Source of the DNA: Strongylocentrotus purpuratus
Lineage: Eukaryota; Echinodermata; Echinoidea; Camarodonta; Strongylocentrotidae
DNA: 64,000 nucleotides
Direction of reading: 5' to 3'
Assembly: GCF_000002235.5 (NCBI RefSeq)
Contig: NW_022145607.1
Location: 1,200,001-1,264,000, forward strand
Below are positions 23,701 through 36,771 of this stretch, piece by piece; positions within the stretch are counted from its first letter, which is position 1; every line of letters begins with the position of its first letter. The position numbers and the translations under genes are program-made. Below the pieces are notes generated by a model, which was not told the DNA's origin, did not search any database, and saw nothing but the letters and a program-made list of their open reading frames with translations.

Positions 23701-26700
23701 AGTTGAAATTGCAAATTTTGAAGGAATCATTAGGTGATACGTAACGAAGTCAACGTATCACCTTTTGATTTCGTCAAGATTTTTATTATTTATTTATTAT
23801 TATTCTTCCTCGAATTTGTTCGCAGGATATCTCAAGACTGAATAAAGCCATTGTTATGAATCTTTCAATGATGATAGATCTTAGTCTAACTTAGAACTGT
23901 GTGACTTTTCAAAGACTCAAAATCATCGTGACGTCATCCAGGCGCCATTTTGTGAAAATCAACTTATGATCATATCTTCATAACGGAAAGTAATTTTTCA
24001 TTCATATTTATCATGATTAAGATCAATATCCGTCGGGTCAATTTGAGGTCAATAAATGCGCGCAAAAATGCGCGTACGCGTAGGCGCGCGCGTTAATGCG
24101 CGCGTAAAATTTTAAATTGCTCAAAATCGTCTTAAATTTTTTTTGCATACGTTTCAGGCCATTATAAGCATTTCATAAAAAATCACGCAAAACACGCATT
24201 TTTGCACGTTTTCGTTCGTCACGGCCGAACGAAAAATAATTTCTCCGCAAAAGCTTTTGACCGAATATTCCTCATATTTTTCCGGAAAATTTGATACCAT
24301 GTTTAGCTCTTTATCACTATTAAAAACGGAATGAGCGTCCGTTCAAGATAACCGTCCGTACGCGCGATTTTTGTAATACATTGCATATATGGGCAAAAAC
24401 ATGCCTATGAAAAGTCCATTGGGATGAATAGGGATTGCCAATTTTTTTTTCATATTTAGATAGAGTATGAGTCGGAGGTATGATTTCATATCTCATTTGG
24501 CCATTAAGTACATCTTTACGTCATCATAATGGCCTTGGAAGTCAAAAATACAAAATTGCATATTATGACGTCATTGTATTTATGGAAAATGTAGTGTATT
24601 TCTCTCAATATTCATCGATTCTCTTTGAAATGTCGATATGTTGTAGATAAGGCAATTCTCTACAAGATCACTTTTCACTAAGTTTCATTTTAATGAGGTC
24701 ATCATAGTACAAAATTCAGTTAAAGGCCACATGTCAGAATTTTCGTCATTTGCGTGTTATGTCTATGGAAGGTGAATTTCGTTCACATCATGAATCTACA
24801 TGGCATTCATCTATGAGCACTATCTATCTTATGTGTGCTCTGTTTTCTCCCAAATTGGGGTATGTTATAGCTGAGACCATGGGCTATAAAAAAGGGTGAC
24901 TTTGTTTTTTAATCAGATGTTGGGATCATGTTAAAATTTTCGATCGAAAGTTGAAATTGCAAATTTTGAAGGAATCATTAGGTGATACGTAACGAAGTCA
25001 ACGTATCACCTTTTGATTTCGTCAAGATTTTTATTATTTATTTATTATTATTCTTCCTCGAATTTGTTCGCAGGATATCTCAAGACTGAATAAAGCCATT
25101 GTTATGAATCTTTCAATGATGATAGATCTTAGTCTAACTTAGAACTGTGTGACTTTTCAAAGACTCAAAATCATCGTGACGTCATCCAGGCGCCATTTTG
25201 TGAAAATCAACTTATGATCATATCTTCATAACGGAAAGTAATTTTTCATTCATATTTATCATGATTAAGATCAATATCCGTCGGGTCAATTTGAGGTCAA
25301 TAAATGCGCGCAAAAATGCGCGTACGCGTAGGCGCGCGCGTTAATGCGCGCGTAAAATTTTAAATTGCTCAAAATCGTCTTAAATTTTTTTTGCATACGT
25401 TTCAGGCCATTATAAGCATTTCATAAAAAATCACGCAAAACACGCATTTTTGCACGTTTTCGTTCGTCACGGCCGAACGAAAAATAATTTCTCCGCAAAA
25501 GCTTTTGACCGAATATTCCTCATATTTTTCCGGAAAATTTGATACCATGTTTAGCTCTTTATCACTATTAAAAACGGAATGAGCGTCCGTTCAAGATAAC
25601 CGTCCGTACGCGCGATTTTTGTAATACATTGCATATATGGGCAAAAACATGCCTATGAAAAGTCCATTGGGATGAATAGGGATTGCCAATTTTTTTTTCA
25701 TATTTAGATAGAGTATGAGTCGGAGGTATGATTTCATATCTCATTTGGCCATTAAGTACATCTTTACGTCATCATAATGGCCTTGGAAGTCAAAAATACA
25801 AAATTGCATATTATGACGTCATTGTATTTATGGAAAATGTAGTGTATTTCTCTCAATATTCATCGATTCTCTTTGAAATGTCGATATGTTGTAGATAAGG
25901 CAATTCTCTACAAGATCACTTTTCACTAAGTTTCATTTTAATGAGGTCATCATAGTACAAAATTCAGTTAAAGGCCACATGTCAGAATTTTCGTCATTTG
26001 CGTGTTATGTCTATGGAAGGTGAATTTCGTTCACATCATGAATCTACATGGCATTCATCTATGAGCACTATCTATCTTATGTGTGCTCTGTTTTCTCCCA
26101 AATTGGGGTATGTTATAGCTGAGACCATGGGCTATAAAAAAGGGTGACTTTGTTTTTTAATCAGATGTTGGGATCATGTTAAAATTTTCGATCGAAAGTT
26201 GAAATTGCAAATTTTGAAGGAATCATTAGGTGATACGTAACGAAGTCAACGTATCACCTTTTGATTTCGTCAAGATTTTTATTATTTATTTATTATTATT
26301 CTTCCTCGAATTTGTTCGCAGGATATCTCAAGACTGAATAAAGCCATTGTTATGAATCTTTCAATGATGATAGATCTTAGTCTAACTTAGAACTGTGTGA
26401 CTTTTCAAAGACTCAAAATCATCGTGACGTCATCCAGGCGCCATTTTGTGAAAATCAACTTATGATCATATCTTCATAACGGAAAGTAATTTTTCATTCA
26501 TATTTATCATGATTAAGATCAATATCCGTCGGGTCAATTTGAGGTCAATAAATGCGCGCAAAAATGCGCGTACGCGTAGGCGCGCGCGTTAATGCGCGCG
26601 TAAAATTTTAAATTGCTCAAAATCGTCTTAAATTTTTTTTGCATACGTTTCAGGCCATTATAAGCATTTCATAAAAAATCACGCAAAACACGCATTTTTG

Positions 26701-29700
26701 CACGTTTTCGTTCGTCACGGCCGAACGAAAAATAATTTCTCCGCAAAAGCTTTTGACCGAATATTCCTCATATTTTTCCGGAAAATTTGATACCATGTTT
26801 AGCTCTTTATCACTATTAAAAACGGAATGAGCGTCCGTTCAAGATAACCGTCCGTACGCGCGATTTTTGTAATACATTGCATATATGGGCAAAAACATGC
26901 CTATGAAAAGTCCATTGGGATGAATAGGGATTGCCAATTTTTTTTTCATATTTAGATAGAGTATGAGTCGGAGGTATGATTTCATATCTCATTTGGCCAT
27001 TAAGTACATCTTTACGTCATCATAATGGCCTTGGAAGTCAAAAATACAAAATTGCATATTATGACGTCATTGTATTTATGGAAAATGTAGTGTATTTCTC
27101 TCAATATTCATCGATTCTCTTTGAAATGTCGATATGTTGTAGATAAGGCAATTCTCTACAAGATCACTTTTCACTAAGTTTCATTTTAATGAGGTCATCA
27201 TAGTACAAAATTCAGTTAAAGGCCACATGTCAGAATTTTCGTCATTTGCGTGTTATGTCTATGGAAGGTGAATTTCGTTCACATCATGAATCTACATGGC
27301 ATTCATCTATGAGCACTATCTATCTTATGTGTGCTCTGTTTTCTCCCAAATTGGGGTATGTTATAGCTGAGACCATGGGCTATAAAAAAGGGTGACTTTG
27401 TTTTTTAATCAGATGTTGGGATCATGTTAAAATTTTCGATCGAAAGTTGAAATTGCAAATTTTGAAGGAATCATTAGGTGATACGTAACGAAGTCAACGT
27501 ATCACCTTTTGATTTCGTCAAGATTTTTATTATTTATTTATTATTATTCTTCCTCGAATTTGTTCGCAGGATATCTCAAGACTGAATAAAGCCATTGTTA
27601 TGAATCTTTCAATGATGATAGATCTTAGTCTAACTTAGAACTGTGTGACTTTTCAAAGACTCAAAATCATCGTGACGTCATCCAGGCGCCATTTTGTGAA
27701 AATCAACTTATGATCATATCTTCATAACGGAAAGTAATTTTTCATTCATATTTATCATGATTAAGATCAATATCCGTCGGGTCAATTTGAGGTCAATAAA
27801 TGCGCGCAAAAATGCGCGTACGCGTAGGCGCGCGCGTTAATGCGCGCGTAAAATTTTAAATTGCTCAAAATCGTCTTAAATTTTTTTTGCATACGTTTCA
27901 GGCCATTATAAGCATTTCATAAAAAATCACGCAAAACACGCATTTTTGCACGTTTTCGTTCGTCACGGCCGAACGAAAAATAATTTCTCCGCAAAAGCTT
28001 TTGACCGAATATTCCTCATATTTTTCCGGAAAATTTGATACCATGTTTAGCTCTTTATCACTATTAAAAACGGAATGAGCGTCCGTTCAAGATAACCGTC
28101 CGTACGCGCGATTTTTGTAATACATTGCATATATGGGCAAAAACATGCCTATGAAAAGTCCATTGGGATGAATAGGGATTGCCAATTTTTTTTTCATATT
28201 TAGATAGAGTATGAGTCGGAGGTATGATTTCATATCTCATTTGGCCATTAAGTACATCTTTACGTCATCATAATGGCCTTGGAAGTCAAAAATACAAAAT
28301 TGCATATTATGACGTCATTGTATTTATGGAAAATGTAGTGTATTTCTCTCAATATTCATCGATTCTCTTTGAAATGTCGATATGTTGTAGATAAGGCAAT
28401 TCTCTACAAGATCACTTTTCACTAAGTTTCATTTTAATGAGGTCATCATAGTACAAAATTCAGTTAAAGGCCACATGTCAGAATTTTCGTCATTTGCGTG
28501 TTATGTCTATGGAAGGTGAATTTCGTTCACATCATGAATCTACATGGCATTCATCTATGAGCACTATCTATCTTATGTGTGCTCTGTTTTCTCCCAAATT
28601 GGGGTATGTTATAGCTGAGACCATGGGCTATAAAAAAGGGTGACTTTGTTTTTTAATCAGATGTTGGGATCATGTTAAAATTTTCGATCGAAAGTTGAAA
28701 TTGCAAATTTTGAAGGAATCATTAGGTGATACGTAACGAAGTCAACGTATCACCTTTTGATTTCGTCAAGATTTTTATTATTTATTTATTATTATTCTTC
28801 CTCGAATTTGTTCGCAGGATATCTCAAGACTGAATAAAGCCATTGTTATGAATCTTTCAATGATGATAGATCTTAGTCTAACTTAGAACTGTGTGACTTT
28901 TCAAAGACTCAAAATCATCGTGACGTCATCCAGGCGCCATTTTGTGAAAATCAACTTATGATCATATCTTCATAACGGAAAGTAATTTTTCATTCATATT
29001 TATCATGATTAAGATCAATATCCGTCGGGTCAATTTGAGGTCAATAAATGCGCGCAAAAATGCGCGTACGCGTAGGCGCGCGCGTTAATGCGCGCGTAAA
29101 ATTTTAAATTGCTCAAAATCGTCTTAAATTTTTTTTGCATACGTTTCAGGCCATTATAAGCATTTCATAAAAAATCACGCAAAACACGCATTTTTGCACG
29201 TTTTCGTTCGTCACGGCCGAACGAAAAATAATTTCTCCGCAAAAGCTTTTGACCGAATATTCCTCATATTTTTCCGGAAAATTTGATACCATGTTTAGCT
29301 CTTTATCACTATTAAAAACGGAATGAGCGTCCGTTCAAGATAACCGTCCGTACGCGCGATTTTTGTAATACATTGCATATATGGGCAAAAACATGCCTAT
29401 GAAAAGTCCATTGGGATGAATAGGGATTGCCAATTTTTTTTTCATATTTAGATAGAGTATGAGTCGGAGGTATGATTTCATATCTCATTTGGCCATTAAG
29501 TACATCTTTACGTCATCATAATGGCCTTGGAAGTCAAAAATACAAAATTGCATATTATGACGTCATTGTATTTATGGAAAATGTAGTGTATTTCTCTCAA
29601 TATTCATCGATTCTCTTTGAAATGTCGATATGTTGTAGATAAGGCAATTCTCTACAAGATCACTTTTCACTAAGTTTCATTTTAATGAGGTCATCATAGT

Positions 29701-32700
29701 ACAAAATTCAGTTAAAGGCCACATGTCAGAATTTTCGTCATTTGCGTGTTATGTCTATGGAAGGTGAATTTCGTTCACATCATGAATCTACATGGCATTC
29801 ATCTATGAGCACTATCTATCTTATGTGTGCTCTGTTTTCTCCCAAATTGGGGTATGTTATAGCTGAGACCATGGGCTATAAAAAAGGGTGACTTTGTTTT
29901 TTAATCAGATGTTGGGATCATGTTAAAATTTTCGATCGAAAGTTGAAATTGCAAATTTTGAAGGAATCATTAGGTGATACGTAACGAAGTCAACGTATCA
30001 CCTTTTGATTTCGTCAAGATTTTTATTATTTATTTATTATTATTCTTCCTCGAATTTGTTCGCAGGATATCTCAAGACTGAATAAAGCCATTGTTATGAA
30101 TCTTTCAATGATGATAGATCTTAGTCTAACTTAGAACTGTGTGACTTTTCAAAGACTCAAAATCATCGTGACGTCATCCAGGCGCCATTTTGTGAAAATC
30201 AACTTATGATCATATCTTCATAACGGAAAGTAATTTTTCATTCATATTTATCATGATTAAGATCAATATCCGTCGGGTCAATTTGAGGTCAATAAATGCG
30301 CGCAAAAATGCGCGTACGCGTAGGCGCGCGCGTTAATGCGCGCGTAAAATTTTAAATTGCTCAAAATCGTCTTAAATTTTTTTTGCATACGTTTCAGGCC
30401 ATTATAAGCATTTCATAAAAAATCACGCAAAACACGCATTTTTGCACGTTTTCGTTCGTCACGGCCGAACGAAAAATAATTTCTCCGCAAAAGCTTTTGA
30501 CCGAATATTCCTCATATTTTTCCGGAAAATTTGATACCATGTTTAGCTCTTTATCACTATTAAAAACGGAATGAGCGTCCGTTCAAGATAACCGTCCGTA
30601 CGCGCGATTTTTGTAATACATTGCATATATGGGCAAAAACATGCCTATGAAAAGTCCATTGGGATGAATAGGGATTGCCAATTTTTTTTTCATATTTAGA
30701 TAGAGTATGAGTCGGAGGTATGATTTCATATCTCATTTGGCCATTAAGTACATCTTTACGTCATCATAATGGCCTTGGAAGTCAAAAATACAAAATTGCA
30801 TATTATGACGTCATTGTATTTATGGAAAATGTAGTGTATTTCTCTCAATATTCATCGATTCTCTTTGAAATGTCGATATGTTGTAGATAAGGCAATTCTC
30901 TACAAGATCACTTTTCACTAAGTTTCATTTTAATGAGGTCATCATAGTACAAAATTCAGTTAAAGGCCACATGTCAGAATTTTCGTCATTTGCGTGTTAT
31001 GTCTATGGAAGGTGAATTTCGTTCACATCATGAATCTACATGGCATTCATCTATGAGCACTATCTATCTTATGTGTGCTCTGTTTTCTCCCAAATTGGGG
31101 TATGTTATAGCTGAGACCATGGGCTATAAAAAAGGGTGACTTTGTTTTTTAATCAGATGTTGGGATCATGTTAAAATTTTCGATCGAAAGTTGAAATTGC
31201 AAATTTTGAAGGAATCATTAGGTGATACGTAACGAAGTCAACGTATCACCTTTTGATTTCGTCAAGATTTTTATTATTTATTTATTATTATTCTTCCTCG
31301 AATTTGTTCGCAGGATATCTCAAGACTGAATAAAGCCATTGTTATGAATCTTTCAATGATGATAGATCTTAGTCTAACTTAGAACTGTGTGACTTTTCAA
31401 AGACTCAAAATCATCGTGACGTCATCCAGGCGCCATTTTGTGAAAATCAACTTATGATCATATCTTCATAACGGAAAGTAATTTTTCATTCATATTTATC
31501 ATGATTAAGATCAATATCCGTCGGGTCAATTTGAGGTCAATAAATGCGCGCAAAAATGCGCGTACGCGTAGGCGCGCGCGTTAATGCGCGCGTAAAATTT
31601 TAAATTGCTCAAAATCGTCTTAAATTTTTTTTGCATACGTTTCAGGCCATTATAAGCATTTCATAAAAAATCACGCAAAACACGCATTTTTGCACGTTTT
31701 CGTTCGTCACGGCCGAACGAAAAATAATTTCTCCGCAAAAGCTTTTGACCGAATATTCCTCATATTTTTCCGGAAAATTTGATACCATGTTTAGCTCTTT
31801 ATCACTATTAAAAACGGAATGAGCGTCCGTTCAAGATAACCGTCCGTACGCGCGATTTTTGTAATACATTGCATATATGGGCAAAAACATGCCTATGAAA
31901 AGTCCATTGGGATGAATAGGGATTGCCAATTTTTTTTTCATATTTAGATAGAGTATGAGTCGGAGGTATGATTTCATATCTCATTTGGCCATTAAGTACA
32001 TCTTTACGTCATCATAATGGCCTTGGAAGTCAAAAATACAAAATTGCATATTATGACGTCATTGTATTTATGGAAAATGTAGTGTATTTCTCTCAATATT
32101 CATCGATTCTCTTTGAAATGTCGATATGTTGTAGATAAGGCAATTCTCTACAAGATCACTTTTCACTAAGTTTCATTTTAATGAGGTCATCATAGTACAA
32201 AATTCAGTTAAAGGCCACATGTCAGAATTTTCGTCATTTGCGTGTTATGTCTATGGAAGGTGAATTTCGTTCACATCATGAATCTACATGGCATTCATCT
32301 ATGAGCACTATCTATCTTATGTGTGCTCTGTTTTCTCCCAAATTGGGGTATGTTATAGCTGAGACCATGGGCTATAAAAAAGGGTGACTTTGTTTTTTAA
32401 TCAGATGTTGGGATCATGTTAAAATTTTCGATCGAAAGTTGAAATTGCAAATTTTGAAGGAATCATTAGGTGATACGTAACGAAGTCAACGTATCACCTT
32501 TTGATTTCGTCAAGATTTTTATTATTTATTTATTATTATTCTTCCTCGAATTTGTTCGCAGGATATCTCAAGACTGAATAAAGCCATTGTTATGAATCTT
32601 TCAATGATGATAGATCTTAGTCTAACTTAGAACTGTGTGACTTTTCAAAGACTCAAAATCATCGTGACGTCATCCAGGCGCCATTTTGTGAAAATCAACT

Positions 32701-34876
32701 TATGATCATATCTTCATAACGGAAAGTAATTTTTCATTCATATTTATCATGATTAAGATCAATATCCGTCGGGTCAATTTGAGGTCAATAAATGCGCGCA
32801 AAAATGCGCGTACGCGTAGGCGCGCGCGTTAATGCGCGCGTAAAATTTTAAATTGCTCAAAATCGTCTTAAATTTTTTTTGCATACGTTTCAGGCCATTA
32901 TAAGCATTTCATAAAAAATCACGCAAAACACGCATTTTTGCACGTTTTCGTTCGTCACGGCCGAACGAAAAATAATTTCTCCGCAAAAGCTTTTGACCGA
33001 ATATTCCTCATATTTTTCCGGAAAATTTGATACCATGTTTAGCTCTTTATCACTATTAAAAACGGAATGAGCGTCCGTTCAAGATAACCGTCCGTACGCG
33101 CGATTTTTGTAATACATTGCATATATGGGCAAAAACATGCCTATGAAAAGTCCATTGGGATGAATAGGGATTGCCAATTTTTTTTTCATATTTAGATAGA
33201 GTATGAGTCGGAGGTATGATTTCATATCTCATTTGGCCATTAAGTACATCTTTACGTCATCATAATGGCCTTGGAAGTCAAAAATACAAAATTGCATATT
33301 ATGACGTCATTGTATTTATGGAAAATGTAGTGTATTTCTCTCAATATTCATCGATTCTCTTTGAAATGTCGATATGTTGTAGATAAGGCAATTCTCTACA
33401 AGATCACTTTTCACTAAGTTTCATTTTAATGAGGTCATCATAGTACAAAATTCAGTTAAAGGCCACATGTCAGAATTTTCGTCATTTGCGTGTTATGTCT
33501 ATGGAAGGTGAATTTCGTTCACATCATGAATCTACATGGCATTCATCTATGAGCACTATCTATCTTATGTGTGCTCTGTTTTCTCCCAAATTGGGGTATG
33601 TTATAGCTGAGACCATGGGCTATAAAAAAGGGTGACTTTGTTTTTTAATCAGATGTTGGGATCATGTTAAAATTTTCGATCGAAAGTTGAAATTGCAAAT
33701 TTTGAAGGAATCATTAGGTGATACGTAACGAAGTCAACGTATCACCTTTTGATTTCGTCAAGATTTTTATTATTTATTTATTATTATTCTTCCTCGAATT
33801 TGTTCGCAGGATATCTCAAGACTGAATAAAGCCATTGTTATGAATCTTTCAATGATGATAGATCTTAGTCTAACTTAGAACTGTGTGACTTTTCAAAGAC
33901 TCAAAATCATCGTGACGTCATCCAGGCGCCATTTTGTGAAAATCAACTTATGATCATATCTTCATAACGGAAAGTAATTTTTCATTCATATTTATCATGA
34001 TTAAGATCAATATCCGTCGGGTCAATTTGAGGTCAATAAATGCGCGCAAAAATGCGCGTACGCGTAGGCGCGCGCGTTAATGCGCGCGTAAAATTTTAAA
34101 TTGCTCAAAATCGTCTTAAATTTTTTTTGCATACGTTTCAGGCCATTATAAGCATTTCATAAAAAATCACGCAAAACACGCATTTTTGCACGTTTTCGTT
34201 CGTCACGGCCGAACGAAAAATAATTTCTCCGCAAAAGCTTTTGACCGAATATTCCTCATATTTTTCCGGAAAATTTGATACCATGTTTAGCTCTTTATCA
34301 CTATTAAAAACGGAATGAGCGTCCGTTCAAGATAACCGTCCGTACGCGCGATTTTTGTAATACATTGCATATATGGGCAAAAACATGCCTATGAAAAGTC
34401 CATTGGGATGAATAGGGATTGCCAATTTTTTTTTCATATTTAGATAGAGTATGAGTCGGAGGTATGATTTCATATCTCATTTGGCCATTAAGTACATCTT
34501 TACGTCATCATAATGGCCTTGGAAGTCAAAAATACAAAATTGCATATTATGACGTCATTGTATTTATGGAAAATGTAGTGTATTTCTCTCAATATTCATC
34601 GATTCTCTTTGAAATGTCGATATGTTGTAGATAAGGCAATTCTCTACAAGATCACTTTTCACTAAGTTTCATTTTAATGAGGTCATCATAGTACAAAATT
34701 CAGTTAAAGGCCACATGTCAGAATTTTCGTCATTTGCGTGTTATGTCTATGGAAGGTGAATTTCGTTCACATCATGAATCTACATGGCATTCATCTATGA
34801 GCACTATCTATCTTATGTGTGCTCTGTTTTCTCCCAAATTGGGGTATGTTATAGCTGAGACCATGGGCTATAAAAA

Positions 34877-35026
34877 CGGTGCTTTTAGTTTTTTGATCAG
34901 ATGATGGTATCATGTCACAATTTTCAATTGAAAGTCGAATTTGCAAATTCCGTAGAACTTTGCAGTAATTATGATGTCACGTATGTCCTATTTGTGAAAT
35001 TTTAACGTTAGCAGTGTCCTAGTATT
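34877..35026 (+). repeat. Diverged terminal monomer end of array A
   Basis: After 34876 the satellite sequence switches to a diverged version with AGTTTTTTGATCAGATGATG, TCACGTATGTCC, TTGTGAAA and AACGTTAGCAGTGTCCT. The same version ends array B (53671-53785). It is probably the original end of the element body, spared from homogenisation. Confidence 0.7.
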
Positions 35027-36725
35027 GAGTTTAATTGATGATGGTTTGATTGAGAATAAAAATAAAAGAACAACAATGCATTGCGGCATAAACGGATGAA
35101 TTAGGAAATGTTTTACAAATTTAAAATACAATATATTCAAACATTCATATTAAATAACATCGAAATTAAAGAATTGAACCTGAATGAGTAAATTGTTAAA
35201 AACAATATTCAACTTCGAAATTTGTATTTCATTTTTGATCTTCCGAAATCATTTGATATAAAAAGGAGATACACAAAGTGAAGAAGAACATGATGATGTA
35301 AAGCAAAGAAAGAAAAGAAAAGTTGATGGTAAGATGGTAAGAGGATAGACAGAGGGTATAGTAACACTATCCTAAGGTATCGATATCAATATTCAAGCAT
35401 TACACATCATACAAATTACAAATGATAGAGGCGAAGTTATTATGCGAATACTTATATGACAAATTGTACACATTTATATTTTCCTCTAGGTAATAGCTAC
35501 TACAAGAAAAAGGTTATGTTTTATCCAAACTGTAAAAAAAGGGGAATTATTAGAAGAAGTAAAAGTAGAAGAAGAAAGAGGGAAAAGAGAATTGAGAAAA
35601 AAGGAGATGGGTGAGATGCCTTGCTGCCTTCCTCTTTATCTCTTGTTTTGTCTCGATCTGCCTCTCTATTTCTGTATAGTCTCCCCCTTTCTCTCTGCAT
35701 CATCCCAGTGTCTCATTTATTAGTGTATTACATGTATACAAATCAAATCAAAGGAAATTTGAGGCAATTTCAATCGTTTAGCCATTCACTGCCATGCATA
35801 CTAACAATCATTTCTAGAATTAACATCTTATAGATGTTGGTTTATGGATGGGTAAAATATAAATATCTTACTCATATTTTATATTGAATCAGGACTAAAT
35901 AAATCACTGTGTTCATGTTTAATTGATTAAAAAAGGGCTTAAAAACTTTATTTGCATGTTATCTCAAGACTTGACAGATGGCACACGGAAGCATTCACAT
36001 CCTTAGTGCGTTAAAACGTTATTCAAACGGTAGATCTTTCTTTCCAATACGGAACGGTCAATAAGCAGCATGAAACTTAATTAAGATATAGTCCTTATTA
36101 GTCATAATCAGCTCTATTGACGTCATTGTTGCGTATTTAGTGCGTCGAAATATCACTTCAATGATTGGTATAAGTATATCTCTGCAATGTTTAGTAATAG
36201 CAGGGCACTCTCCCTGGTAATAGTTAACAGTTATCATATATAACGATCCTCAATCGAAAACATGAAGGGGGCGCTGTGCCACTTTCAATCATGGTCATCA
36301 TTTTAATATCGTCATCATCGTATTCATGAACATAATCGTTTTTTGATTATCGGCAACACTTTCATGACCAGTATTCAAAAGAGCTTATTTATGCTAGAAA
36401 TATGGAAGGCATTGTTCTCAATTGCATCTCTCTCTCTCTCCTCTCTCTTGCTGTGTTTCCCTTCTCCCCTCATGTTCTGCCCCTCTCCTTTACTTGGTCT
36501 GTCTCTGCATCTCTCTCTCACTCTCTATCTCTCTTTCCCTCTCTACACTTTTATCCTCTCCCTCTCTCTCTCTCTCTCTCTTTGTCTTGCCTTGCCTTCT
36601 TCTTATTATATTGCTCTGTCTCCCTCTGTTCTACACAGTTGAAACTTGACTAATGGATATACCATAATGGAAGTAGTATTTAATAAAGAAAGATGAAATC
36701 GTGAAAATGCGTTCTTCATTATGTT
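35027..36725. other. Non-satellite AT-rich segment inside expanded element U1
   Basis: There is no recognisable gene. A purine-rich stretch lies at about 35550-35610, and a (CT)n tract at 36424-36590. A weak GTTATCTCAAGACTTGA near 35958 recalls the head of the satellite monomer. Open frames here are low-complexity translations. The segment joins the element's 3' end near 36700 through AAATCGTGAAAATGCGTTCTTCAT. Confidence 0.45.
36424..36590. repeat. (CT)n polypyrimidine microsatellite
   Basis: Imperfect CTCTCT runs with short interruptions. All three forward frames stay open by composition alone. Confidence 0.85.
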
Positions 36726-36730
36726 ACACA

Positions 36731-36771
36731 CGTATCACCTAATTCGTCAAAGTGACGAATTAAAGTCTAGT
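36731..36771 (+). other. 3' terminal box, hairpin and CTAG-T end of expanded element U1
   Basis: CGTATCACCTAA is followed by AATTCGTC-AAAGT-GACGAATT (8-bp perfect stem), AAAGT, CTAG at 36767-36770, and T. The ACGTATCACCTAA box is the exact inverse of the TTAGGTGATACGT that starts this element at 7500. Confidence 0.7.

Larger units (their letters stand above)
7500..35026 (+). repeat. Array A: about 22 tandem copies of a 1248-bp monomer
   Basis: Monomers begin AGGTGATACGTAACGAAG at 7502, 8751, 10001, 11249, 12498, 13745, 14994, 16242, 17491, 18739, 19987, 21236, 22484, 23732, 24980, 26228, 27476, 28724, 29972, 31220, 32468 and 33716. Spacing is 1247-1250, and exactly 1248 for the nine intervals after 22484. 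Copies differ by a few substitutions and homopolymer lengths. The last monomer diverges after 34876. Each monomer is homologous to the first 1.2 kb of the neighbouring 2-kb units. The array starts immediately after the CTAG-T end of U0. There is no open frame of note in any monomer, so this is a non-coding satellite derived from a mobile element. Confidence 0.95.

Noticed and set aside
7500..35026. Ribosomal DNA spacer or centromeric satellite
   Set aside because: No rRNA sequence is present, and the monomer is clearly homologous to dispersed 2-kb elements; centromere function cannot be judged from sequence.
35521..36653. Several Ser/Leu-rich open frames
   Set aside because: They are translations of purine-rich and (CT)n low-complexity sequence.
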